Shown here: positions 25,236 through 35,140 of the stretch, one piece after another
How the letters are laid out: every line of letters begins with the position of its first letter
Position numbering within the stretch: position 1 is the first letter of the stretch
Assembly (NCBI GenBank): GCA_027924585.1
Contig: BSBM01000150.1
Location: 18,024,001 to 18,088,000 of the forward strand
Origin: Larix kaempferi
Taxonomy: Eukaryota; Streptophyta; Pinopsida; Pinales; Pinaceae
DNA: 64,000 nt
Reading direction: 5' to 3'
The notes under the pieces: generated by a model
What the model saw: the letters and a program-made list of their open reading frames with translations, nothing else
Database searches by the model: none
What the model was told of the DNA's origin: nothing
Program-made: the position numbers and the translations under genes

Positions 25236-25284
<49 letters not shown>
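25029..25284. repeat. Three spaced GC-rich repeats plus (CATA)n/(TA)n, right copy
   Basis: Copies of the CTGTTCAGTACCCCGACGGG unit lie at about 25029-25067, 25090-25130 and 25175-25214, matching 12188-12376. Immediately after, a CATA run (about 25230-25250) grades into TA repeats ending at 25284; this microsatellite is absent from the left copy. Confidence 0.75.
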
Positions 25285-25287
<3 letters not shown>

Positions 25288-26106
25288 AAGTTGGTCGGCA
25301 CTAGAGTGTGCTAAGCTTGCTAAACACATAATTCAAAATATTAGAGCGAATCTTATGAGCAACTTTACTTATAATGGCCCAGATTATAGATCATGTCAAA
25401 AGATAATAACCTAAAGTTATTCTTTGACCTCTCATTCTATATTCTTCATAAGAAATTATTAGTTCCCCACAAAAAATAAAAGTATCATTCACTTTTAAGC
25501 TACCTTTGAAAGATGCTTTAAAAGACAAGTTTTGAAAATGAGTCTAGGATGAGCTAGTGATCCATAGGTATAAGATAGAGTTTTTTAGAGATCATATTGA
25601 TTTCAAGTAGGTCTCTAAGCAATTGTTCTAATGATAATCAGAAATGTGCATGTCTGAATCAAATAAGATATGCAAAATCATTAAAAAAAAATGGTTTGAA
25701 ATAATATAAAGAACACTTTATCTTTTCACTAGGAATTTCAATTTCAAACAATAATTGAAAGAGAAGGGGTTAAGATGTATTCTGAAAATTTTAAAGCACT
25801 TCCCCTTTTCAAATACTATCGCATGTGCTGAATATAAGGATAAGGCTCTTGTGATTAAGCTGCAAAACCGTTTGTTAGATGATTTTGATTTATTCAAAAC
25901 AAAAACATATGTACAAGGAAAAAATCATATGAAATTCAGAAAAAGGGAAAAGAGTTTTCCTATTTCAATTGACAAAATTTCATAGGCTGATCATAAAAAA
26001 TGAATTTCCTATATAAATACAATCAGCTTGTTAGAAATGACTCTTTATTATTAAAAAGAACAAAAATATATTTACATATATACAAATGAAGATAACCCTT
26101 AAAATT

Positions 26107-27480
26107 TCAAAGACTAGGAGAAGGAGAAATGACTTCCTCTTCTAGCATATCCATTTCCTCCTGTTGCAAAGCATTCTGTACAAAATCTTGTTTAGATATG
26201 GGTTGATGATAGAGTCTAAGTCTATGTCCATTTACAACAAAGGAAATTTGAGAATCATCAATTGTCTTAATTCTAACGGATCCATTTTCAAAAGCTGTCA
26301 CAATTTCATATGGACCCATCCAACGAGTAGTTAATTTACCTTTAACTTTTTTATACCTTGAATCAAAACTTAATGCCCAGTCTCCAGTTTTGAATTGTTT
26401 TTGTTTGATGTATCTATCATGCCATTTTTTACATTGGTTTTGTATTAATATTGTGCGTTGAATAGAATCATGTCTAATCTCATCTAATTCATTTATTTGT
26501 AGGATTCGTTGTCTCTGTGCTTCTTCTAAATTCATTCCTAATTGAGCAGCCATACGAAATGTCTTAACCTGAAATTCAATAGGTAGGAGAACATGTTTGC
26601 CATAAACAAGTTCATCAAGTGTGTGGCCAGTGGTGTTTCTCCAAGTTATTATGCAAGCCCACAAGGCTTCTGGGAGCTTATCTACCCAGTCCTTGTGGTG
26701 TAACTGAATGGTCTTGGTCATGGTAGCTTCTAATACTTTGTTTGTGCTTTCTACTTGACCATTTTCTTGAGGATGATGTGGTGAAGATTTGCAGTGTCTA
26801 ATACCACATTTGTCAGTAAGTTATTTCATTTGCTTGGAGGTAAATTGAGATCCTTGATCAATTACAATTTCCCTAGGTAAATATTTCTTCATATATAAAC
26901 TCCACCACTGATTTCTCTGTGGCTCAGAATAAAGCATTAGCTTCTACCCACTTGGTGACATAATATGTACAGACTAGGATGTACTTCTTCTTACAATACA
27001 TAGAGGAAATTGGTCCAACGTAATCTAAAGCCCATTTTTCAAAAGGTTCAATTATAACTTGGGGTTGTAAGGGCATCTCATCGGATGGCGTAGGTCTACC
27101 CATTCTTTGGAAACTATCACATCCTTTGACATATTTGGCAACATCTTTGAAAATGCTTGGCCAATAATATCCAGAGTGCAACACCTTGTATGTTGTTCTT
27201 TTGTCAGAAAAGTGCCCACCGCAAGGTCCACCATGACATGCATGAAGGATCTCTACCATCTCATACTCTCGTACACATCGCCTAATAATAAGGTCATGAG
27301 CGATAGTAAAAAGATCATTATCCACCCAGGAATAATTAGAGCTTTGAACTATGATTCTATATTTTTTGGGTGGGGAGAGATGGTTTGGTAGCTTTCGAAT
27401 TGCTAAATAATTGGCTATGTCTGCAAACCATAGGGTTCAAACAGATACAGTGAACAAATGTTCATCTGGAAATCTATCAT
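26107..27480 (-). pseudogene. Integrase, right Ty3 copy, broken
   Basis: Zinc-binding region [18 protein letters not shown] ... VKGCDSFQ, core start WALDYVGP (first Asp), then TGA at 26924-26926 (shared with the left copy). A 14-bp deletion at about 26876 removes the ISREI-type segment and shifts frame. The DDE Glu region and C-terminus are in the 204-codon frame 26107-26721 (AQLGMNLEEAQRQRILQINE, WMGPYEIVTAFENGSVRIK, ending SPSPSL). The last part is better preserved than in the left copy. There is no chromodomain after WMGPYEIV, which separates it from the chromovirus at 59 kb. Confidence 0.85.
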
Positions 27481-28742
27481 CAACAGGGTTGGCATCATTG
27501 TCAATTTGAATTCGGGAGAGAAAATCTGCTACTACATTCTCTCGACCGGGACGATCAACAATAGTGATGTTAAATTCTTTTAACAGAAGAAGCCACTGAG
27601 TCACCATGCCATTGGTGTTTGGTTTATTCATCAAAAATCTGATGACGGAGTGATCGGTATGTATGAAAATTTCATATCCTATGATATAATGACAAAACTT
27701 GTTGATGGAATAGACTACTGCCAAAAAAAAATTTTGGTAACAGTGTATTTCGATTTTGCAGGAGTCAAATTTTTACTAGCAAAGTATATGGCATGTGATG
27801 CCTTTCCTTCCTTTTGACCTAAGACTGCTCCTGTGTCTATATCAGAAGCATCAGTATATATAGGAAAGGGAAGGGACCAATTAGGGCCCCTAAGTACTGG
27901 TGCTACTCACAGCTTTGCCTTGAAAGTCTCGAAGGCCTGTTGACAAAGTTCAATCCATTGAAATTCTATGTCTTTCGTGAGTAGTTTGAACATAGGTGCG
28001 GCTATCTTGGTGAAATTTTCTAGAAAGTGTCTATAATAGCCTGCATGGCCAAGAAAGCTTCTTATTTCCTTCAGAGTTTTTGGAGGAGGAATATTGACAA
28101 TTATTTCTATCTTGGCAGGATCCACCTTAATACCTTGAAGAGAGACATGGTGTCTTAGAACTATTCCCTTTGTTAATAACATCTTACATTTTTCATGAAT
28201 AAGAGCTAAGTTTGTTTCTTGGCACCGAATAAGAACTATTTCAAGGTTATCAAGGGCTTCTTGGAAGGTATTACCATAAACTGTAAAATCATCCATATAA
28301 ACTTCTACACAATCATGTATAAGGTCAGCAAAGATTCCTAAAACCGCACGCTGGAAAGTAGCAGGTGCATTACAGAGGCCAAATGATAACACTTGAGAGG
28401 CATATGTCCCCCAAGAACAAGTAAAGGTAGTCTTGTCTTGGTCCTCAAGTGCTATTAATATTTGATTGTATCCACTATACCCATCAAGGAAAGAAAAGTA
28501 TTGTTTCCCTGATAAGGTATCTAACACCTTATCGATGAAAGGCAGAGGGAAGTAGTCCTTATGAGTGGCCTTTTTAGTTCTTGAAAATCAACACAGATAC
28601 ATCATTTCCCTATGACTTTCTTTGGAACTACCACCAGAGGAGACACCCATTTACTATTAGAAATTGGGTAGATGAACCCAGTGTTAAGGAGTTTTTGTAA
28701 TTCTTCTCTTACTATATCTTTTAGGGATGGATTCATTCTTCT
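27481..28742 (-). pseudogene. Reverse transcriptase and RNase H, right Ty3 copy, broken
   Basis: A 206-codon frame (27907-28527) holds FSFLDGYSGYNQI, FTCSWGTYASQVLSFGLCNAPATFQ, YMDDF at about 28288-28299 and FLGHAGYYRHF. RNase H continues at 27437-27724 (NKFCHYIIGYEIFIHTDHS) after a break near 27730-27906. The N-terminal palm start (KWVSPLVVVPKK) is separated by a TGA in place of Trp and a frameshift near 28574. An upstream TAG at 28743-28745 is shared with the left copy. Confidence 0.85.
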
Positions 28743-30380
28743 CTAGGGTTGTCTAACAGGAGGTATGTTTGTATCTATGTAAATGTGGTGAATACAAGTA
28801 TCTGGGTGTATGCCCTTCATATCGGTGTATTCCCATGCAAATTCTCCAGTTTGACTTTTGAGAACTTTTAGTAATTGTTTCTGCTGGCTCTCATCTAAAC
28901 CTGCATTTATATGTAGAAATTTTTCGGAACTAACCTCACAAGGTATGGTATAAGATCCTAGATGTTATTCAATTGCAAAGACACAGGGCGTACTTGTAAA
29001 TGTTGAGAGGCTCATGTTTTCTTGGAATTCATCTCCAAATATTTGGTCAAGTTGGGAAAAAGACCAAGGAAAGTCTATACATGTTGTGGAAGAGATAAAT
29101 TGATTCAACACATTCTCAGTATTTTGTTCTTGAAGCGCCCAGGAGAAATAACTAACAAGGGAAAGTTCTTCCAAGTTCTCCTCCCCAAAAGGACAATCTA
29201 ACCAAAATAGGTTTTCAGTTATTGGTTGTGCTGGTGGGTATAAAGCTAGTTTTCTTGTGGATAACCCATCAGAGATAATCATTTCTCCATCCCTACATCC
29301 TATGAATGCATTGGTAGTGGCCAACCAAGGTCTTCCCAGAATGATAGGATGTCCTTTAGAAGGGTCGTTTGACTCTATAACCATAAGATCCATGGGATAT
29401 TCCCATGAATCTACTAATATAATGATGTCATCTAAGATCCCAGCAGGTTGTACCATGGTACGGTCTGCTAGTTCTAGCATTGTCGGACTAGGGCGGAGGA
29501 ACTATCCTAAATGGAGAACTTCTAAAATTGTGGTAGTCATCAAGTTAATAACAGCTCCTAGATCAATCAGTGTGTTTCCTATGGCAATGTTATTGATGAT
29601 AACAACCACTACAGGATTTCCTGGATTTGTATACTTCAGGATTCTAGGTTTTTCTGCTATCCAATCTGATATTTCACCTATGACATGTATAGTTGGAGGG
29701 TCTTTTTGTTTTCTACCTGGTCTCTTAATACAGATTTCTTTTATCACTTTACCATAGATTGGTATACCCTTAATGGTTTGTAATAAAGGAATTTTAATAC
29801 AAATGTTTTTCAATTCATTAGTGATGTTATACTCTGGGTAAGTTGCCGGTTTTTCTATTATTAGACGTTCTGGATATGGGGGTGATTTTTCTCCTATTAT
29901 TACTTCCTTATGTGGATGGTTATGTGTTGAAGATCTAGGGATAAGCACATATTTAAGAATGGCATCATTCAAAACTTCATTACGTATATTTTCTTCTTCA
30001 TTCTCTTCTTGGATAACAACTGATGACTTGAGATGATCTTGCAAAACTCTTCTAGACCACAATTGAATTTCATGTATTGGTGCAGATGAAATGACATATG
30101 ATGGAAGAGGTAACAACCTAATGCTGCTAAGAGCTTGGGTTGGCTTGTTGTTAGGATCAAGTATCAGTTGTGCAAGTAATATTGTGGGTCTTGGAGGATT
30201 CATATTCTGGAAATGGTGAGGTTGATTTCGGATAGGGGGTAGCGAAGGAGGTGCAAATCTAGGCAAAAGTTGTTGAATATTAGGTGGGTAAGGATAGTTA
30301 GGCATAGGAGGATATGGTTGAGAATAAGCTTGTCCTCTCCATCCGTGGGGCCATTGTTGTTGTTGAGCATTCTGAGGAGG
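28743..30380 (-). pseudogene. Protease and linker, right Ty3 copy
   Basis: A 267-codon frame (29502-30305) begins in the Pro/Tyr/Gln-rich gag-pol linker and ends in the protease core IAIGNTLIDLGAVINLM (DLGA at about 29553-29564). The following frame (28965-29480) has MLELADRTMVQPAGILDDIIILVDSWEYPMDLMVIE and HPIILGRPWLATTNAFIG, the second protease half with the ILGRP flap-type motif. A frameshift near 29490 and a TAA at about 28965 (left copy reads Glu) break it. This copy keeps the 157 bp missing on the left. Confidence 0.85.
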
Positions 30381-30383
30381 GTA

Positions 30384-32084
30384 CTACGGTGGCCAACTCT
30401 GCCAACCTGAAGTGTTCCATTGTTGAGGAGGTTGATAAGGATGGTAGTAGGGTGGAAATTGAAATGATGGATCCTGACCCAAAGGTTGATCCCTAGGTTG
30501 CCAAGGCATCCTACATGTTTCACCAAAGTTTCCACTCTTGTATACAGCTTTCAACCCAGGCAACAATGGACAATTATCAGTTGGATGTTCTTTTGTACAA
30601 AGGTGACAAACTGAAACATTACTCAATGGACATTCTCTTTGGGGATGTTTAGTTCTACACCTACGACAAAAAATACTCATTGATGCACGCTCTTCATCCT
30701 ATCTCTTTTTAGCTTGTAATGCATCTAGTTGAGAACCCATAGCTCCTAAGATATCTGTTTTGAAATTTTGTAATAGGTTTCCCAACTCTACCCTTGTAAC
30801 TTCACCAGGACCGGATGTGTTTCCTTTTAAATTTCTAGCATAAGATTCTCGAAAGTTTCTTCCACTTTTCCCTCTGCTCCTAGAGTAATTCCTACATAGT
30901 TCATAAATCTGTGCAAAAGACTTATGAGAGATGTCTCTTGCTGCCATGAGATTAAGGTTTTCTAAGAATTCTTCTGAGATTCCCTTGAGGAAGAGTGTTC
31001 TTACTGCATCTTCTCGAAGATCACCATATTTGGATTTATGCAACACATAGTTAAACCTTTCAAGATATTCTTCTAGGCTCTCATCTTCAAGTTGTTGAAT
31101 TCTAAAAATATCGTTACGAGAATCCTTAGGTTTACAGTAATCTTGATATTTTCGTAAAAATGCATTCTTCATGTCTTCCCAAGTTCTAATACTATATTCT
31201 CCTAATCCCATAAACCATCGAAGAGCAGAATCTTTTAATGTGGTAGGAAAGAGTTTTAGTTTTTGGCCATCTTGGAGGTAATTATAACTCCTACACAAAA
31301 TGTCAAACTCAAATAAGAATGTATTTGGATCCTCACTACTCTTCCTATAAAAGGTTGGTAGTGAGGAGGGAGGGATGTTTTTCATAGTAACATCTTGTGT
31401 AGTGTCTAAGATGGGGAACCCAAAGGTACCTTCAGTTCTAATCTCTCCTTCTTCTTCATCTTGTCGGACATGATCTTCATTTTCATCCCTCGTGAAGATT
31501 TGATTGCCAAAGAGAGAAAACCTAGGTGGTTCCTTCCTTGGTGAGTATGGGATGTCCCAATGTTCTGTCTCCGGAAGAGTATTCTTCTTTTTAGGACGAG
31601 AATTACTAGTCAGTTTTGAACATCCCACCGTGGTTGTCTCAATCTGGGAAACAACTATATTTGTAGAGCTCCCAAAAAGAGCATCTACTTCTGCCGGATC
31701 AACAAAATCTACTGATTTTGGGCTTCCTAATATTGAAAAAGTAGTGTCTTTGTGATTTTGGACCAATGGAGGGTTGGGAGGTTCTGAAATTTTATCCTTT
31801 TGAGTTTCCTCTTGTACAAGTTCAATCTCTATATGAGCTTAAGGTTCTTCTAGTGGAATTTCTTTATGAACAGAATTTTCTGATGTCCCTATGGTTTCCC
31901 CGAAACAGTTTCCAGAAAGGTTTTCCTTTGCTTTCTAAGTAGGATTGTCCCCTTTTGGTGTCTTCCGATACCTCTCTGTTGAGTTAGTAGTTGGGGTGGC
32001 ATGCCCCCCATATAGGTTAGTAGGAATTTTAGCAGGGATTTTAGTTTTAATAAATCTACCTTGTGAATCTCTAGACCTATTCAT
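30384..32084 (-). pseudogene. gag with two zinc knuckles, right Ty3 copy
   Basis: ATG at 32084 (MNRSRDSQGRF), 236 bp after the PBS. The same frame runs 462 codons to a TAG at 30699-30701, with two private stops near 31936 and 31841. From 31766 it is open for 355 codons. The capsid domain lies around residues 220-330 (LKDSALRWFMGLGEYSIR, WEDMKNAFLRKYQDYCK, LEDESLEEYLERFNYVLHKS). After the TAG the frame at 30384-30680 gives CRRCRTKHPQREC and CHLCTKEHPTDNC, paired CX2CX3HX4C knuckles, then a Pro/Gln/Tyr-rich tail to a second TAG (30384-30386). Both TAGs are in the left copy too. Confidence 0.88.
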
Positions 32085-32256
32085 GAAAATAAAACTATAA
32101 CTGAAATAAATTCTAATTACATCCTACAATTGTTGGGTTTTGGGGATGCCTGTTAATGCGCAGGTTCTTACCTCTCGTCTTACCGCTCACCCACCACTAA
32201 CCTATTTCTAAGTTTCAGAGGAAGAAATTCAATTCTATCACTTATCTTTTGAAAGA

Positions 32257-32319
32257 GAATTCTACCTATCTTTAACTGAATTCTACCTATCTTCAACTGA
32301 ATTCTACCTATCTTCAACT
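32257..32319 (-). repeat. Leader 21-bp repeat, three copies, right Ty3 copy
   Basis: Units start at 32257, 32278 and 32299 (GAATTCTACCTATCTTYAAC plus T), directly joined to the PBS. Equivalent to 19278-19340. Confidence 0.8.
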
Positions 32320-32336
32320 CCCCGGCAATGGCGCCA
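32320..32336 (-). other. Primer binding site (tRNA-Asp type), right Ty3 copy
   Basis: + strand CCCCGGCAATGGCGCCA, element sense TGGCGCCATTGCCGGGG, one change from the canonical tRNA-Asp complement, three bases from the LTR at 32340. Confidence 0.85.
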
Positions 32337-32339
32337 AAA

Positions 32340-32683
32340 TGTTGGGTGTGTGAGTTATTTCAAAGAAAACGCCTAATGTTAATTATCGACCAGGATTCGT
32401 AATCTTAGAGTTGAGGAAAAGTATATGCTGAGGTAGAATGGTACCTAAGATTTTTGGTTTACCAGACCTTAGAAATGTTTAAATAAAGAAAAGATCGAAG
32501 ATCTTTCAAAATAAAAAACGGAGTCAAATGTTTAAGCATACAACTATTAAATTGTTTAAACTAAACCAACAGATCAAAATAGTATCAAACTATACTACTC
32601 TACCCTATGATTGAACAATAGAAAAAGATAAAAACAAACTACTTCTTATGAAAATGGAAACTAGAAACTACTGAATTAAACTT
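32340..32683 (-). mobile_element. Right LTR, truncated (5' LTR of the right Ty3 copy)
   Basis: Starts TGTTGGGTGTGTGAG and follows the other two LTRs for about 344 bp, to ...CTGAATTAAACTT, then switches to unrelated (LINE) sequence. About 2.4 kb of the outer LTR is missing, including the U3 promoter of this copy. Confidence 0.85.
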
Positions 32684-32830
32684 CCAAGATACCAATGGTC
32701 TTCACCTATCCTACTCTTGCCATTCCCTATTTTCCAAGATAGGTGAATAATTATTACATGGAAGGAAAGGATCGTTGCCTTGAATGAATTGGAGACATTC
32801 TTTGTAGATTTATGACCGCATTTAAAGGTT
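32684..32830 (-). pseudogene. Short LINE ORF2 fragment flanking the Ty3 block
   Basis: Reading leftward, the frame gives HLSWKIGNGKSRIGEDHWYLG, the W.IGNG segment found in plant L1 ORF2 between the RT and the zinc-binding region. It ends exactly where the truncated LTR begins. In the family, about 150 residues separate this motif from the GRC zinc-binding motif seen at 6440, so the two pieces probably come from one LINE that lost an intervening segment. Upstream of about 32800 the coding signal fades. Confidence 0.6.
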
Positions 32831-34387
32831 ATGAGATTTAATTAAGATGTGATGTGGTAATTTAGTAGTTATAATTTTATTTTAAACAATTTTTTTTTAT
32901 AATTATGTTATTGAGTAATTTTAGTTGTTTTTATAAATATATTGAAAAAATTTGTAATTCTAAATGTAAAAATAAAATAACTTTAAAATAGGTGAAAGGA
33001 ATTATTAAAAATAATAATATGAAATAAACATATAATTAAATGATAAGTTTAAGGAGAATTTCACATTCATCCCTAAAGTAAAAGCTCATTGTAAAATCAT
33101 TGATCTCATCCTTAATTGTTGATAGTAGTCTATAACTCAAACTGCACGAAGATACCAAACCTACATTATTTCTCATGCTTATTATTAGGTGGCATCCACG
33201 TTTGAATGATTATCATAGGGTTTGAAGTTTGTAAATTTAAAGAAAAATAAGGAATAAAATCACTCTCGGGTTTGTATATGGAAGTGTTCTAGTAGTTTAA
33301 AACTCAAATTTCATGAAGGTAAGAGAACTACAATGTTTCTCATACCTATTAAGTACAATGTTTCTCATACCTATTAAGTGAAATTCACATTTTAACCATT
33401 ATAGGTTTTAAAGTTTGTGAATTTAAAAAAATTGAGCCTTAAAATCACTTTAAGGCTTATATATAGAGTGAACCTAAATTTTTAGCATCTTTGCCATATA
33501 GAAATTATGTGTTACATTATGGGTCAAAATTGTCAATACATGAAAAACCAATGTTTGTACTCACAAATTTATTTTGAATTTTGTTAAGTTACCAATTGGA
33601 TTTTTTAACATCATTCTCCACGGTAGGACAAAAGCAAACAATACTAATATTTGTAAGTATGTCAATTAAAAGACAATAATTTACTTTTGTGATTATATTG
33701 TAAGTAGATTTTGCAAATAATAATTTACTTTTGTAATTATATTGTAAAGGGATTTTGCAAAGATAAAGCCTCATTATTGTTAAGCATATGTTTACATAGA
33801 TATATGAAAAAGTGGTTAAGATTAATAAGATTTTATATAGATATTGTTTACATGATAGTTTTAATAATAATAATAATAATAATAATAATTTATTTTTCTG
33901 TGCACAATCAAGTTAGACATTATGAAATTCTCTTATTTGTTATAATAATAATAATAATAATAATAAATTTTATTTGAACCTATAACCTCTTAAGAGAAAA
34001 CACATGTTCTTAACTATTAACTATTAAGACAGTATATACATACCAATATTATTGTGATGACATTTTGTTAAAGATATGGTCAATATATTTTTGTAATGCT
34101 AGAACTAGAAATTTATATTATCAAAAGAGAGTTTACATTTTATGTGGAGCCTGGTCTACCAACAGAAATATCTGACCGACCCCTCTTCAAAATTCCATCA
34201 AAAACATCCATTTTAAACTGATATACATGCTAACCAAATATCTCGATAACTAGAGATAAAAGGACTTGTTCATAACTGTAAAATTTAGCAAACTGAATCT
34301 AAACTCAATCATGTTCTAAAGTCATGCAATCTGTTCTGCCAGGGATAACTCATATCATGTTCTGTCTAAGAGTGCGCTACTTCATTA
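32831..34387. other. AT-rich spacer with small duplications and (TAA)n
   Basis: No gene seen. A 25-bp unit TACAATGTTTCTCATACCTA plus TTAAG is doubled at 33331-33380. A ~45-bp unit (AATAATTTACTTTTGTRATT...) is doubled at about 33670-33762. (TAA)n runs lie at about 33861-33890 and 33940-33966. Confidence 0.6.
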
Positions 34388-35140
34388 CAATGTTTCTCAT
34401 TTTTTATCTTCCGTTTCCCTTTCTCAATCGAAATCTCGGTGTGTTTACTTCCCGTGACTTTAGAGTATGCCAATTTTGGGAAGGTTCCACTTGTCCCATT
34501 AATTGGAAGATATTGTGGACAGTGTCAGATTTTGCCGCACAACATTGACAAAAAAATGGTGAAGCTGACAAAACGTCAGAGATGAAAAAACTTTAACAAA
34601 ACGTCAGAGATGAAAATGGTGAAGCTGACAAAACGTCAGAGATGAAAAAACTTTAACAAAACGTCAGAGATGAAAATGGTGAAGCTGATCTTCCGGCGAT
34701 TTCCCATCAGACTGTCATTGGTTAATGACAAAGTATATAGCTGTGTCTTATTAGCTAAATTTGTTACTGATAATGTAATGACAAAAGAGAGAGGATGATT
34801 GAATAAAATGTGGCATCAACTCAGAAGATCAGAACTTGCAGAAGAACACTTCTTTTTTTTAAGAAATATCTTTTTCATTTTACTAGGAGCAATGCTAAGA
34901 CTTGTGTGGTTAATTGAAGGTTGAAGGAAATCAAATTGTATAAAGAGAGGAATCTTGCAGATGTTTTGGCGGTGGCTCTGGAGTCTGGATCCCGTTGAGA
35001 GAACGTCGCGGCTGCAGCAAGTACAGGCTTCTAATAATCATTGAGGTGTGTCGGCTTGAGATCTGTGTTGTATTTTACGATAGGTGGTGAATGACAGAGC
35101 GCAGATATTGACATCAGGTTTGCAGGCATAGACTTGTAAA
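34388..35140. repeat. Direct repeat copy 1 (pairs with 44464-45150)
   Basis: From ACAATGTTTCTCATTTTTTA to about GCATAGACTTGTA this segment matches 44464-45150 in the same orientation. Shared landmarks are CTTCCGTTTCCCTTTCTCAA, TTGGAAGATATTGTGGACAG, GTTTTGGCGGTGGCTCTGGA and GAATGACAGAGCGCAGATAT. Copy 1 has an extra 60-bp tandem repeat and lacks about 22 bp (CTGCAGGAGGTCTGCG region) present in copy 2. Identity looks high away from indels. Confidence 0.8.
34552..34688. repeat. Perfect 60-bp tandem repeat, about 2.3 copies
   Basis: The 60 bases beginning GAAGCTGACAAAACGTCAGA at 34561 recur without a single change at 34621, and a partial third copy begins at 34681. It lies inside direct repeat copy 1 and is absent as a repeat from copy 2. 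Confidence 0.95.

Larger units (their letters stand above)
6454..32683 (-). mobile_element. Tandem Ty3/Gypsy (OTA, Athila/Tat-like) block: LTR-int-LTR-int-LTR
   Basis: Three LTR starts TGTTGGGTG occur at 6454, 19361 and 32340. Two full internal regions lie between them with the same gene order on the - strand: PBS, gag, protease, RT, RNase H, integrase, ORF3, polypurine tract. The central LTR serves both copies. The element is long (about 12.9 kb per period), with LTRs of about 2.75 kb. The protease core reads LIDLGA instead of DTG/DSG and an extra ORF follows integrase, both typical of the OTA group. The outer end of the right LTR is deleted. The block is inserted in a LINE. No 5-bp target duplication can be checked because of that deletion. 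Confidence 0.9.
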
